Shown: one piece after another, positions 44,626 through 54,094 of the stretch
How positions within the stretch are numbered: position 1 is the stretch's first letter
Layout of the letters: each line of letters starts with the position of its first letter
Assembly (NCBI GenBank): GCA_958422185.1
Contig: CATZNW010000003.1
Span: forward strand, 1 to 64,000
Source: an uncultured Clostridium sp.
GTDB taxonomy: Bacteria > Bacillota > Clostridia > Oscillospirales > Acutalibacteraceae
Length of the DNA: 64,000 bases
Direction of reading: 5' to 3'
Position numbers and translations under genes: made by a program
Notes under the pieces: generated by a model
Told to the model about the DNA's origin: nothing
Databases searched by the model: none
Seen by the model: the letters and a program-made list of their open reading frames with translations, nothing else

Positions 44626-45606
44626 TTATACTATCCTCAGCTCATTGGGCTTGAGCGCATTGTTATACTTAACCGTCATCTTATACCCCGCTTCTTCAAG
44701 CGCGGAAAGATTTGATTTTTTATTGCCCAGAAGTTTTGAAATCGATCTTTCGTTTATAAATACCTGATACTCTCCGGGAGGCATCGCCATGATACGGTTT
44801 AGCATCATTTTAGAGATGACCATCTCTCCCAGGCACTCATGATACCCGCCGGCAAGCATGTTGTTTTTTATATCATTGCTTGAATGAAGTCCCACCCTAA
44901 TGACCTCAATATCGTGTTCCTCAAAGAATTCCACAAGATCGGCACACAGGGCAACGGTCTTTTTAAGAGGAGCGGGATTATATTTTCCGCTTTCATACAG
45001 CTTGGCAAGATATGTATCCTTCAGCACTACGGTTGGATATATTCTTACGGTCTTCGGTTTTAATTTGGCAAATTCCCTTGCCGTTGCGAAATCAAGCCCT
45101 CTTGTTGAAGTATAAAGATCCGTCATCATCTGAAGCCCGAGTTCAAAATCTCTTTTCTTTATGAGCGCAGCGGCGTTTCTGACATCCTCCGAAGTATGCC
45201 CGCGCATATTTGCGGCAAGTACTTTATCATTCATATTCTGAGCGCCCAGTTCTATTGAAGTGACGCCATACTTTTTAAGAAGGGTCAGAATCTCATCATC
45301 GATAAAATCGGGGCGCGTTGATATTCTGATACCGCTTACACTGCCGTTTTCAACATAGGGATAAGCCGCCTCAAGCAGAGAGATCATATAATTCCTGTCT
45401 ATTGCGGTAAATGAACCGCCGAAGAACGCTATCTCGTAGCTGTACTTCTTTTCACTGTTTGATCTAAGCGCCGTTTCCACTGTGTCCGCTACATCCTGAG
45501 GTGTAGGCGCATTCGTCTGGCCGGTTATTGTATTCTGATTACAGAAAGAACATTTCTGCGGACAGCCGATGTGCGGCACAAATATTGAAATATTACTTTT
45601 TCTCAT
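44626..45606 (-). CDS. Radical SAM protein (ELP3-like) of the rnc-smc neighbourhood
   Basis: A 326-residue radical SAM enzyme. PHIGCPQKCSFCNQ is the CxxxCxxC cluster; IAFFGGSFTAIDR, RISTRPDFIDDEIL and SIELGAQNMNDKVL follow, and the C terminus resembles the ELP3 family without its acetyltransferase domain. Similar genes lie between rnc and smc in several Clostridia; the reaction is unknown. It overlaps rnc by 4 nt. Confidence 0.88.
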   Translation of the reverse strand: MRKSNISIFVPHIGCPQKCSFCNQNTITGQTNAPTPQDVADTVETALRSNSEKKYSYEIAFFGGSFTAIDRNYMISLLEAAYPYVENGSVSGIRISTRPDFIDDEILTLLKKYGVTSIELGAQNMNDKVLAANMRGHTSEDVRNAAALIKKRDFELGLQMMTDLYTSTRGLDFATAREFAKLKPKTVRIYPTVVLKDTYLAKLYESGKYNPAPLKKTVALCADLVEFFEEHDIEVIRVGLHSSNDIKNNMLAGGYHECLGEMVISKMMLNRIMAMPPGEYQVFINERSISKLLGNKKSNLSALEEAGYKMTVKYNNALKPNELRIV

Positions 45607-46286
45607 AATCCCATTAATTGCAAAGCTTGCTTTGCAGCCTCCTGTTCCGCTTGTTTTTTACTTTTTCCGGCACCTTTGCCAATAACGTTTGAATTGAGAT
45701 GGACCTCCGCCTCATATCGTTTGTCGTGGTCAGGGCCGCTGACATTTGTTATAACATAATTCAGCGTTTCCTCATGGCTTTGCTGAACGATTTCCTGAAG
45801 TTTTGTTTTATAATCCTTAAAACTTATATGATGCGTTTCAACCGCGTCATCAAGAAAGCGGAGAACAAAGCTTCTGGCGCATTCAACTCCTCCGTCCAGA
45901 TAAACGGCGGCAATAACCGCCTCAAAGGCATTTTCCAGGTTGGAACTGCGCTCACGGCCGCCGTTCGCCTCCTCGCCCCTGCCGAGCCGGAGATAACTGC
46001 CAAGAGATATTTGCCTTGCATATTCAGAAAGAGATGCCGTACAGACAAGGCTTGAACGCAGCTTTGAAAGATCACCCTCCGCCATAGACGGAAATCTGTT
46101 GTAAAGAAAATCGGCCGATATGAGAGAAAGAACTGCGTCCCCCAGAAATTCAAGCCGTTCATTAAAAGGACCGGAACCCCTGTTTTCGTTTGAATAGCTG
46201 CTGTGCGTGACCGCCTGCATCAGAAGCGATTTCTTTTTAAAAGTGTAGCCTATTGCATTTTCCAGTGAAGATAGATTCTTATTCAT
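45603..46286 (-). CDS. rnc: Ribonuclease III
   Basis: A 227-residue double-strand RNA endonuclease that processes rRNA and mRNA. The catalytic signature is NERLEFLGDAVLSLI and the second acidic site is NAFEAVIAAVYLDGG. A C-terminal dsRNA-binding domain (KTKLQEIVQQ...GKSKKQAEQEAAKQAL) completes it. The ATG at 46286 overlaps the plsX stop; an in-frame TTG at 46307 lies inside plsX and is less likely. acpP, usual between plsX and rnc, is absent. Confidence 0.96.
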   Translation of the reverse strand: MNKNLSSLENAIGYTFKKKSLLMQAVTHSSYSNENRGSGPFNERLEFLGDAVLSLISADFLYNRFPSMAEGDLSKLRSSLVCTASLSEYARQISLGSYLRLGRGEEANGGRERSSNLENAFEAVIAAVYLDGGVECARSFVLRFLDDAVETHHISFKDYKTKLQEIVQQSHEETLNYVITNVSGPDHDKRYEAEVHLNSNVIGKGAGKSKKQAEQEAAKQALQLMGL

Positions 46287-47274
46287 TTTCCTTAAACGCC
46301 TTTTCAATTTCTTTTATAAGATCTTTTTCAAGGAACCATACCGCCTGCTTGACGGCGTTCTTAAAAGTACGCGCGTCCGAGCCGCCGTGCGCCTTTATAA
46401 CAGGCTTTTTTACGCCCAGCAATACGGCGCCGCCGTACTCTTTATAATCAAACTGCTTTTTCATACTGCTGATTCCGCCAAGCACGCCTACCGCCGAAAG
46501 CATTGTAAAAATGTTCCGTTTGAAAACGGATCTGACACCGTTCATGAGCACCTTTGCAACGCCTTCGTACATCTTCAGGATCAAATTGCCGGAAAACCCG
46601 TCTGCCACAACAACATCCGCATCTCCGAAAGGGATCTGCCGCGCCTCTATATTACCTATAAAATTATAATCCGCGTTTTTCATGAGTGCGTATGCTTCCT
46701 TAACAGTTGGCGTGCCCTTTGTTTCTTCAGTTCCGTTATTTGCAAGGGCCACACGCGGATCCTGGAATCCGAGTATATGCTTCATATAAAGACTGCCGAG
46801 CATTCCGAACTGATAAAGAAATTCGGGCCTGCATTCCGTGTTTGCACCGCAGTCCAGAAGCAGGATCGGCTTTTTTGCGCTTGGCATAACGGAAGCTATA
46901 CACGGCCGTTTCACACCTTTTATCCTTTTGGTAATAAGCGTTGATCCAACGGTTATGGCGCCGGTATTTCCGGCGGAAACAAAAGCGTCTCCTTCGCCGT
47001 TATTCAGAAGCGTAAATCCGGTGCCCATGCTTGAATCCGCCTTTTGCTTAAGTACGCTTTTTGCATCGTCAGTCATAAGGATATCTTCCCCGGACGAATG
47101 GAAGATCTCCGTTTTTCTAAGGCTGATATGATTTTCTTTAACGCATTGTCTGATCTTACTTTCGTTTCCCACAAGAAGTATATCCACACCGAATTCATCG
47201 ACCGCCATTTGCGAGCCCTTAATGATCTCAAGCGGCGCGTTATCTCCTCCGAACGCGTCAACTATTATTTTCAT
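46279..47274 (-). CDS. plsX: Phosphate acyltransferase PlsX
   Basis: A 331-residue enzyme making acyl-phosphate from acyl-ACP for phospholipid synthesis. IIVDAFGGDNAPLEIIKG, GDAFVSAGNTGAI, LLDCGANTECRPEFLYQFG and VADGFSGNLILKMYEG are the family blocks. ATG 47274 has AAAGGA at 9 nt; the GTG just before it is an alternative. It overlaps trmFO by 17 nt. Confidence 0.96.
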   Translation of the reverse strand: MKIIVDAFGGDNAPLEIIKGSQMAVDEFGVDILLVGNESKIRQCVKENHISLRKTEIFHSSGEDILMTDDAKSVLKQKADSSMGTGFTLLNNGEGDAFVSAGNTGAITVGSTLITKRIKGVKRPCIASVMPSAKKPILLLDCGANTECRPEFLYQFGMLGSLYMKHILGFQDPRVALANNGTEETKGTPTVKEAYALMKNADYNFIGNIEARQIPFGDADVVVADGFSGNLILKMYEGVAKVLMNGVRSVFKRNIFTMLSAVGVLGGISSMKKQFDYKEYGGAVLLGVKKPVIKAHGGSDARTFKNAVKQAVWFLEKDLIKEIEKAFKENE

Positions 47275-48565
47275 CACAGATTATCCTTTCCAAAGCGCGA
47301 AGCGCTCTTTCAGCAAGTGCGGCATATCGCTGCTTTTTGTCCTTTATCTTAGGCTCCACAGGCGGCAGGACTCCGAAATTTGCGCCCATAGGCTGAAAAT
47401 TTTTGACTGTTTCATCACTTATATAGGCACACAGGGCGCCCGTCATTGTAACGTCAGGCAATGAAAGCGCAGGCTTGCCGCAGGCAAGGCGCACGGCATT
47501 TTTTCCGGCGATAAGGCCGGATGCCGCAGATTCCATGTAACCTTCAACCCCGGTTATCTGCCCTGCAAAAAATACATTTGGCTGCTTTTTCAGCTGAAAT
47601 GCAGAGTTCAGCAGGCGCGGCGAATCAAGAAAAGAATTCCTGTGCATAACTCCGTATCTGACAAACTCAGCATTTTCAAGCCCGGGGATCATTGAAAACA
47701 CCCTGTTTTGTTCACCGAATTTAAGATTTGTCTGAAAGCCGACAAGATTGAACATCGTGCCTACCGCGTTCTCACGCCTTAGCTGTACCGCGGCCCAGGG
47801 TCTGTGACCGGTTTTAGGATCTGTCAGGCCGACAGGTTTCATAGGTCCAAAACGCGGAGCGTCAGATCCGCGCTTTGCCAGCTTTTCTATCGGCATACAG
47901 CCTTCGTAAACATCAAAATCATGCAGCACTGCGCCCTCTGCGTTTACAAGTTCTGATATAAAATTCTCATACTGTTCTTTATTAAAAGGGCAGTTCAGGT
48001 AATCACTGTCTCCGCCTCGTCCGTAGCGGGACGCACCGAAAACGATATTCATATCAATACTGTCTGCCGTTACAATGGGAGCGGCGGCATCATAAAAGGA
48101 AAGATAATCGCCGCACAGCGATCTTATGCTCTCACTCATTGCGCCGTCCGTCAGCGGGCCTGTTGCAATTATCGTTATAGCATCTTCGGCAAACGGAATC
48201 CGCCTGACCTCTTCATTTATAACCGTTATATTTGGATGCGATCTGATTTTGGCAGTAACTGCCGATGAAAAAGCATCTCTGTCCACAGCCAGAGCCCCTC
48301 CGGCAGCGACCGCGCATTTTCTTGCAACGGGAACAAGCAGAGAACCCAGGCGTGCCATTTCTTCTTTTAAAAGTCCGGCGGCAGAGTCCGTTCTTGCAGC
48401 CTTAAAGGAATTGGAGCAAACAAGCTCTGCAAAATCATCCGACTTATGAGCCGGAGATCTTTTCAGCGGCTTTTGCTCAAAAAGCGTTACCTTTTCACCC
48501 GCGTTAGCTATCTGCCACGCAGCTTCCGTACCGGCAAGGCCGGCGCCTATAACGTTAAACTTCAT
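47258..48565 (-). CDS. trmFO: Methylenetetrahydrofolate-tRNA (uracil-5-)-methyltransferase TrmFO
   Basis: A 435-residue FAD protein that makes ribothymidine-54 in tRNA using methylene-THF. KFNVIGAGLAGTEAAWQIA is the FAD-binding start; ELVCSNSFKAA, ATGPLTDGAMSESI, GCMPIEKLAKRG and GVEGYMESAASGL are specific for TrmFO over GidA. It overlaps both topA and plsX slightly, in the common topA-trmFO order. Confidence 0.96.
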   Translation of the reverse strand: MKFNVIGAGLAGTEAAWQIANAGEKVTLFEQKPLKRSPAHKSDDFAELVCSNSFKAARTDSAAGLLKEEMARLGSLLVPVARKCAVAAGGALAVDRDAFSSAVTAKIRSHPNITVINEEVRRIPFAEDAITIIATGPLTDGAMSESIRSLCGDYLSFYDAAAPIVTADSIDMNIVFGASRYGRGGDSDYLNCPFNKEQYENFISELVNAEGAVLHDFDVYEGCMPIEKLAKRGSDAPRFGPMKPVGLTDPKTGHRPWAAVQLRRENAVGTMFNLVGFQTNLKFGEQNRVFSMIPGLENAEFVRYGVMHRNSFLDSPRLLNSAFQLKKQPNVFFAGQITGVEGYMESAASGLIAGKNAVRLACGKPALSLPDVTMTGALCAYISDETVKNFQPMGANFGVLPPVEPKIKDKKQRYAALAERALRALERIICDENNS

Positions 48566-48567
48566 CA

Positions 48568-50667
48568 TTATTCATCGCTTTTCTTTTTTCTGACAGCCGG
48601 TTTTGTAAAACCGCACCCTTCGGTATCAGGGCAATACAGGACATTGCCCTTTCTTTTGAAAAGTGATTTGCCGCAGCGGGGGCAGATCTCATCGCTCGGC
48701 AGATCCCAAGTCATAAAATTGCACTCGGGATAATTTGAGCAGCCGTAAAACGACGCGCCCTTTCTTGTTTTCTTTTCTATAACATCACCGCCGCAGCGGG
48801 GGCATTTTGCCTTTGTTCTCAGAACGAGAGGCTTTGTATTTTTACACTCAGGGTAGCCCGGGCAGGCAAGAAACTTGCCGAACCGGCCCACTTTAACTAC
48901 CATGTGCCTGCCGCATTTTTCGCAGATCTCGTCCGTTTCCTCTTCCTTGAGTTTGATCTTAACGCCCTGCATTTCCTTTTTTGCTTTTTCGAGCGGCTTT
49001 TCAAAGTCTTCATAATAACGGCGGATCATGTCTATATAATCCTTTTCGCCGCTGTCTATCTTATCCAGATCCTCTTCCATTTTTGAGGTGTATTTCACGT
49101 TTACTATATTGGGCATTCTGTCCTTAAGCAGCTTGATGACCGCCTCTCCAAGTTCCGTAGGCACAAACTGCTTACCCTCGCGCTTCACATACTCGCGGGC
49201 AACAATAGTTGAAGTGATCGTAACGTAAGTTGACGGTCTGCCGACTCCGTTTTCCTCCAGTGCTTTCGTCAGGCTGGCCTCGGTATACCTTGCGGGCGGC
49301 TGAGTGAAATGCTGATTCCCAAGAAGGGATTTCAGACGAAGTTTATCACCGCTTTTTATCTCCGGTAGCGGTGCAGATGAATCATCAGAGGATTCATCTT
49401 TTGATTCCTCGTAAAGAGCGGTAAAACCATCAAATTTCACTGTATATCCGGAGGCGTTGAAAACATAATCCCCGGCAGTGATTTCAACACGCACGGTTTC
49501 CTGGAGGCAGTTTTCCATAAGAGAGGCTATAAAGCGCTCCCACACCAATTTATAAATCTTATACTGGTCGCTTGAAAGCGATGATTTGACCTGAGCCGGA
49601 GTAACGCCCGGCATAGACGGGCGGATCGCCTCATGGCCGTCCTGCACATTGCCCTTTGATTTAAAATATCTTGGCTTTTTAGGCAGATATTTTTCTCCGT
49701 AATTATCAAGAATAAACTGGTTGCCGGCAGCGCGTGCCTCTTCAGAGATACGCAGCGAATCTGTTCTCATATATGTTATCAGACCGACTGTGCCAAGGCC
49801 TTCCACATCAACGCCCTCATAAAGCTCCTGAGCGGCTTTCATAGTTCGCCTTGCCTGAAAGGAAAGCTTTCTTGACGCTTCCTGCTGGAGGGTCGAAGTA
49901 ATGAACGGCGGAGTCGGGCTTTTTTTACGTGTCCCTTTTTTCACCGAGGTCACGATATATTCGGCTCCCTCAAGCTCTGCCAGTATTTGATCGCTTTCGT
50001 CTTTGCAGGTGATCTTTATCTTTTTGCCGCCTTTGCTGTTTAAAGCGGCGGAAAAAGTCTTTTTGCCGGGAGGATTTGTAAATTTGGCGTCTATTGACCA
50101 GTATTCTTCGGGCTTAAAGGCTCTTATCTCCTCTTCCCTGTCCACAACAAGGCGAAGTGCGACCGACTGAACCCTGCCTGCCGAGAGGCCGCGCCTGATC
50201 TTCTGGCTGATAAACGGGGAGAGCTTGTAACCGATAAGTCTGTCCAGGATACGCCTTGCCTGCTGCGCGTCAACAAGGTCTATGTCAATACTTCTGGGGT
50301 GCTCCATCCCCTGTTCAACGCCGTGCTTTGTGATTTCGTTAAACGTAACTCTGTTTTTATCTTTCAGATCAAGGCCGAGAATCGTTGCAAGATGCCAGCT
50401 GATCGCTTCTCCCTCTCTATCAGGGTCGGTGGCAAGGTAAACATAATCTGATTTTCCTGCTTTCTTCTGCAGCTCTTTAACAAAATTCTCCTTGCCTTTG
50501 ATGATCGCGTATTTAGGAGCAAAATCATGCTCTATATCTACCGAGAGCCTTGCAGACGGAAGATCCCGCACATGGCCCATTGACGCTACAACTTCATAGC
50601 CTTTTCCGAGATAACCCTTTATATTTTTTGCCTTTGCAGGCGATTCAACTATTACAAGTTTTGACAT
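48568..50667 (-). CDS. topA: DNA topoisomerase I
   Basis: A 699-residue type IA topoisomerase that relaxes negative supercoils. The TOPRIM domain begins VIVESPAKAKNIKGYLG and has ATDPDREGEAISWHLA; the active Tyr lies in GLITYMRTDSLRIS. Three C-terminal Cys4 zinc ribbons follow (CEKC...CPGYPEC, CPRC...CSNYPEC, CPRC...CPDTEGC). It sits between dprA and trmFO. Confidence 0.98.
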   Translation of the reverse strand: MSKLVIVESPAKAKNIKGYLGKGYEVVASMGHVRDLPSARLSVDIEHDFAPKYAIIKGKENFVKELQKKAGKSDYVYLATDPDREGEAISWHLATILGLDLKDKNRVTFNEITKHGVEQGMEHPRSIDIDLVDAQQARRILDRLIGYKLSPFISQKIRRGLSAGRVQSVALRLVVDREEEIRAFKPEEYWSIDAKFTNPPGKKTFSAALNSKGGKKIKITCKDESDQILAELEGAEYIVTSVKKGTRKKSPTPPFITSTLQQEASRKLSFQARRTMKAAQELYEGVDVEGLGTVGLITYMRTDSLRISEEARAAGNQFILDNYGEKYLPKKPRYFKSKGNVQDGHEAIRPSMPGVTPAQVKSSLSSDQYKIYKLVWERFIASLMENCLQETVRVEITAGDYVFNASGYTVKFDGFTALYEESKDESSDDSSAPLPEIKSGDKLRLKSLLGNQHFTQPPARYTEASLTKALEENGVGRPSTYVTITSTIVAREYVKREGKQFVPTELGEAVIKLLKDRMPNIVNVKYTSKMEEDLDKIDSGEKDYIDMIRRYYEDFEKPLEKAKKEMQGVKIKLKEEETDEICEKCGRHMVVKVGRFGKFLACPGYPECKNTKPLVLRTKAKCPRCGGDVIEKKTRKGASFYGCSNYPECNFMTWDLPSDEICPRCGKSLFKRKGNVLYCPDTEGCGFTKPAVRKKKSDE

Positions 50668-50684
50668 ATTATGATGAATTCCTT

Positions 50685-51887
50685 TCAGGATAATTTGTAT
50701 CTTTTTCCGCCGGCGCTCTGGACGAGCCCGGAAATCTCCAGAGCCGTAAGTGCCGTCAACACACTGCCGGGATCAAGCGAAGCTTTTAACGCGATCTCAT
50801 CAACATGCATATAATCCTCCGTAAGGACGCGGTAAACGGCAAGCGTATTTCCGCTGAGCTCTGCTGCCGCCTTCTGCCGCTCTTCACGTTTTGCTCTGCT
50901 TTTACTGAGATTTTCAAACGAAATACTGCCGGAAGAATCCGTTGCATTAACAGATTTGTGTGAGGTTTCCTTCATGATCGCGCCGACGTCCTTAGCCCTG
51001 CTTAGATCAAGACCGAAACGCTCTGCATACGGAAACACAAGGTCAAGAGGCTTTGTTGCAACCACGGCGCCTTCATCTATGAGTTTATTTGTGCCCGCGT
51101 ATTCCGGTTCCAGGATCGAACACGGAACCGCATAAACGTCCCTGCCCTGCTCAAGAGCACAGTTTGCTGTAATAAGGCTCCCGCTTTTTATACCTGCCTC
51201 AACAACAAGCACGCCAAGGGAAAGCGCGCTTATTATCCGGTTTCTGATCGGAAAAGTATACCTTGACGCTTTGGTAAAGGGCGGAAACTCCGTAACAAGA
51301 GCTCCGTTCGCCGCAATCGCATCCCTTAAGGGTTTATTTTCCATCAGATAGTTTGTACCGAGACCGCAGCCGAGCACCGCGATGGTTTTGCCGCCGCTTA
51401 AAATGGCGGCGTTATGCGCGGCGGTATCGACTCCCAGCGCTCCGCCTGAAACAACTACCGCACCCAGCTGGGCGATTCCTCTGCTCATAACATCTGCTGC
51501 TTTTACTGCGTAATCGCTTGCTTTTCTTGTTCCTACTATGCCGATAACAACACTGGAATCAATATCGGGAAGAATCCCCGAAACATAAAGCGCCGCCGGC
51601 GGGTTATCTATTTCATAAAGGCGGCGCGGATAATTTTCATCATCCGGGGTAATTACCTGCCAGCTGTTGAGACGGCATGTGGTAAGAATATCTTTTGCCG
51701 TGCCGATCGAAGTGTTTTTAAGACGCTCTACCTGGCGCGGAACGAACACAGGACTCATTTTCCACTCTGTTTCACCTGCGTTATAAAGTTCCTTTGCGCC
51801 GCCAAAATATTCAATTATCTCTTTGACTCTTGCTCCTGCGCCGAGTGCGCTCTGAAGCCATACCCAATAGGGTGTATTCCTGTTCAA
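50685..51887 (-). CDS. dprA: DNA-processing protein DprA
   Basis: A 400-residue Rossmann-fold protein that loads RecA on incoming ssDNA during transformation. VGTRKASDYAVKAADVMSRG, VVSGGALGVDTAAHNAAL-like, NRIISALSLGVLVVEAGIKSGSL and EQGRDVYAVP are the core blocks, followed by a C-terminal winged helix (about 330-400). A TTG at 51887 (MNRNTPYWVWLQ) has GGGAG at 8 nt and overlaps the upstream stop; a GTG at 51902 is the alternative. Other competence genes are not in the window. Confidence 0.95.
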   Translation of the reverse strand: MNRNTPYWVWLQSALGAGARVKEIIEYFGGAKELYNAGETEWKMSPVFVPRQVERLKNTSIGTAKDILTTCRLNSWQVITPDDENYPRRLYEIDNPPAALYVSGILPDIDSSVVIGIVGTRKASDYAVKAADVMSRGIAQLGAVVVSGGALGVDTAAHNAAILSGGKTIAVLGCGLGTNYLMENKPLRDAIAANGALVTEFPPFTKASRYTFPIRNRIISALSLGVLVVEAGIKSGSLITANCALEQGRDVYAVPCSILEPEYAGTNKLIDEGAVVATKPLDLVFPYAERFGLDLSRAKDVGAIMKETSHKSVNATDSSGSISFENLSKSRAKREERQKAAAELSGNTLAVYRVLTEDYMHVDEIALKASLDPGSVLTALTALEISGLVQSAGGKRYKLS

Positions 51888-52660
51888 CTGAGCATCTCCC
51901 ACATTACGATGGCGGCTGCAACGGAGGCGTTAAGACTTTCCGCCCTGCCGAGCATATTTATGGTCAAAAGCCCTGAGCAGGCTTTTTTTACTTCTTCTGA
52001 GACGCCGTTTCCCTCGTTGCCGATAACGCAAATATCCGAGCCTTTAAACGTGATATTTTTTATATCGGTCGCCGAATGATCGGGAACCGCAGCATATACG
52101 CTGAAGCCGAGTGATCTAAATTTTTTGATTTCCCCGGCAAGGTCATCGCACAATAAAACAGGCAGACGAAGAGCACCGCCCATAGAAGCGCGCAGAACCT
52201 TGGGATTGTAAAGATCGCAGCAGCCGCTGAAAACCGCGCCGTCTATACCAAGCGCCTCCGCCGTTCTTATGACAGCGCCGAGGTTGGAAGGGTCCTGAAT
52301 TTTATCAAGCGCTATATATTTTTTACCCGTTTGAAGATAGAAATTATTTTCGCGGCGGGAACATACGGCAAAAACGCCCTGCGGATTTTTTGTTTCGCTG
52401 AGATATGAGGCGAGTTCGCTGCTGATAAAATATGATCTTTCAAAACCGTTTATGAGCCGATCGCATTTATCCGAATACTTTTGAGCGGCATTTTCCGTCA
52501 AAAGCAGAATATCGGCGCCGCAATCGGAATCCAGCGCATCAAAACAAAGCCTTGCACCCTCCAGCGCGAACTGAGAAAAGAGGTCGCGGTCTTTATGAGA
52601 GGTGAAAAGCTTTTTAGTATGTTTTATTAAATTATTTGATTTGCTTGTGATTTTTTCCAT
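51884..52660 (-). CDS. TrmH/SpoU-family RNA 2'-O-methyltransferase
   Basis: A 258-residue SPOUT enzyme. The N-terminal substrate-binding part (ITSKSNNLIKHTKKLF, FALEGARLCFDAL) is followed by the knotted domain: ALDKIQDPSNLGAVIRTAEALG (motif 1), VIGNEGNGVSEEV (motif 2) and AESLNASVAAAIVMWEML (motif 3). It methylates rRNA or tRNA ribose; the site is unknown. ATG 52660 has GGAG at about 8 nt. It is the first gene of the long operon ending with leuS. Confidence 0.93.
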   Translation of the reverse strand: MEKITSKSNNLIKHTKKLFTSHKDRDLFSQFALEGARLCFDALDSDCGADILLLTENAAQKYSDKCDRLINGFERSYFISSELASYLSETKNPQGVFAVCSRRENNFYLQTGKKYIALDKIQDPSNLGAVIRTAEALGIDGAVFSGCCDLYNPKVLRASMGGALRLPVLLCDDLAGEIKKFRSLGFSVYAAVPDHSATDIKNITFKGSDICVIGNEGNGVSEEVKKACSGLLTINMLGRAESLNASVAAAIVMWEMLS

Positions 52661-52760
52661 ACCGATTAACTCCACGGCTCATATAAAATTAAGTTTAAAC
52701 AAAACCACTTCAAGCTATTAATAATTATATATTTTAATATTTAACTTTAAGTTATAAATT

Positions 52761-52789
52761 ATAATACATTATTATGCAAAAAAGTGCAA
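52761..52789 (-). promoter_or_regulatory. Candidate promoter of the long operon 52660-35160
   Basis: Minus-strand TTGCAC (52789-52784), 17-nt spacer and TATTAT (52766-52761), about 95 nt upstream of the methyltransferase ATG. The 246-bp gap 52661-52906 is very AT-rich and otherwise holds only this and the rplT-side hairpin. Confidence 0.5.
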
Positions 52790-52859
52790 CACAAAAATGA
52801 AAAATACAAAGTTTTTTTATAAATTTGTTATATTGCACAAAATCAAGACAAACAAATGA

Positions 52860-52884
52860 CCCCGCCGAAAAAAATTCGGCGGGG
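52860..52884 (-). terminator. Hairpin terminator of infC-rpmI-rplT
   Basis: A strong 10-bp stem (CCCCGCCGAA 52860-52869 with TTCGGCGGGG 52875-52884, 5-nt loop) 22 nt past the rplT stop. The U tract on the minus strand is poor (TCATTTGTTTG), so efficiency is uncertain. Confidence 0.65.
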
Positions 52885-52906
52885 TTTGAATACTGTTTGT
52901 TAAAAA

Positions 52907-53260
52907 TTAAAGAGCTGCCTTTGCAGATTCAACAAGAGCAGTAAAGGCTGCGGCATCCGAAACAGCGATCTCTGCAAGCATTTTTCTGTTGAGATCGATG
53001 CCGGCCTTTTTCAGTCCGTTCATAAATGTTGAATAATTGGTGCCGTTTGCCTTGCAGGCAGCGGAAATTCTGGCAATCCACATTCTGCGGAACTCTCTTT
53101 TCTTCTGCTTTCTTCCGATATATGCATACTGACCGCTTTTCATAACAGCCTGTTTAGCTGTTTTGAACAGACGATGTTTGCTTCCGTAATAGCCCTTTGC
53201 TGCTTTTAATACTTTCTTTCTTCTTTTACGAGTGGCCATAGCGCCTTTGATTCTTGCCAT
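52907..53260 (-). CDS. rplT: 50S ribosomal protein L20
   Basis: A 117-residue L20: ARIKGAMATRKRRKKVLKAAKGYYGSKHRLFKTA with LWIARI-type RRMWIARISAACK and GTNYSTFMNGL. It binds 23S rRNA early in 50S assembly and, in Firmicutes, represses its own operon through the leader. Last gene of infC-rpmI-rplT. Confidence 0.99.
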   Translation of the reverse strand: MARIKGAMATRKRRKKVLKAAKGYYGSKHRLFKTAKQAVMKSGQYAYIGRKQKKREFRRMWIARISAACKANGTNYSTFMNGLKKAGIDLNRKMLAEIAVSDAAAFTALVESAKAAL

Positions 53261-53338
53261 AACTTATTACCTCCGATACGATTAACGAATTATAATCTAA
53301 TTTTAAATGCACTGCGCAAAAACGCGCGCGGCGGAATT

Positions 53339-53536
53339 TTATTTATAAGGAACGAGCCTTTTCATCTGCTTCTGGTTCGTTACGTCGCCGACAGTTGTTT
53401 TGCGAAGATTTCTTTTACGCTTTGTTGTTTTTTTTGTAAGAATGTGAGAGGTATAAGCATGAGCGCGCTTTACCTTGCCGCTCTTGGTTGTTTTGAAACG
53501 CTTTTTTGCGCCGCTGTGTGTTTTGATCTTTGGCAT
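53339..53536 (-). CDS. rpmI: 50S ribosomal protein L35
   Basis: A 65-residue basic protein: MPKIKTHSGAKKRFKTT at the start and KRNLRKTTVGDVTNQKQMKRLVPYK at the end, normal L35 length. It lies between infC and rplT in the universal order. Confidence 0.99.
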   Translation of the reverse strand: MPKIKTHSGAKKRFKTTKSGKVKRAHAYTSHILTKKTTKRKRNLRKTTVGDVTNQKQMKRLVPYK

Positions 53537-53566
53537 AATATGATTCCTCCAGTAATTTATTTTTAA

Positions 53567-54085
53567 CTATTTGGACGGCTTTTGGGACAGGAACATAAGT
53601 ATCTGCCTGCCTTCAAGCTTGGGGGCTTTATCAACATTGATCTCTTCTCCGAGAGCCTGGGCAAACCGTTCCATATTGGCAACGCCGAGATCAGAATGTG
53701 CCATTTCCCTGCCGCGAAGGCGCAGTGAAACCTTGAGCTTATCGCCTTTTTCAAGGAATTTTTTAGCCTGATTCACCTTTGTATTGAAATCGCCGATATC
53801 AATATTCAGCGAAAGGCGGATCTCCTTGGTATCAACCGTTTTTTGTTTTTTTCGGTTTTCCTTTTCACGCTTTGCCTGCTCATAGCGGAATTTGCTGTAA
53901 TCCATGATCTTAACAACGGGCGGCTTTGCCTGCGGCGCGATCTTAACAAGATCCTGCCCTCTCAGTTCAGCCTCGTGAAGCGCATCTTTGGCGCTCATGA
54001 TACCCAGCTGCTGACCGTCTGAAGTGATGACGCGCAATTCCTTGTCTCTGATTTCTCCGTTGAGCTGCGGGATCTCTCTGCTGAT
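53567..54085 (-). CDS. infC: Translation initiation factor IF-3 with probable AUC start codon
   Basis: A factor of about 172 residues that checks start-codon choice on the 30S subunit. NGEIRDKELRVITSDGQQLGIMS, KPPVVKIMDYSKFRYEQAKREKENRKKQK and the C-terminal domain (KLKVSLRLRGREMAHSDLG, GRQILMFLSQK) are typical. The open frame can be read from a GTG at 54094, but that GTG is part of the GAGAGGTG Shine-Dalgarno sequence. The in-frame ATC at 54085 lies 6 nt after it and begins ISREIPQLNGEIR, matching where other IF-3 proteins start with AUU. A rare start is the known basis of infC autoregulation. Confidence 0.93.
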   Translation of the reverse strand: MSREIPQLNGEIRDKELRVITSDGQQLGIMSAKDALHEAELRGQDLVKIAPQAKPPVVKIMDYSKFRYEQAKREKENRKKQKTVDTKEIRLSLNIDIGDFNTKVNQAKKFLEKGDKLKVSLRLRGREMAHSDLGVANMERFAQALGEEINVDKAPKLEGRQILMFLSQKPSK

Positions 54086-54094
54086 AAATAACAC

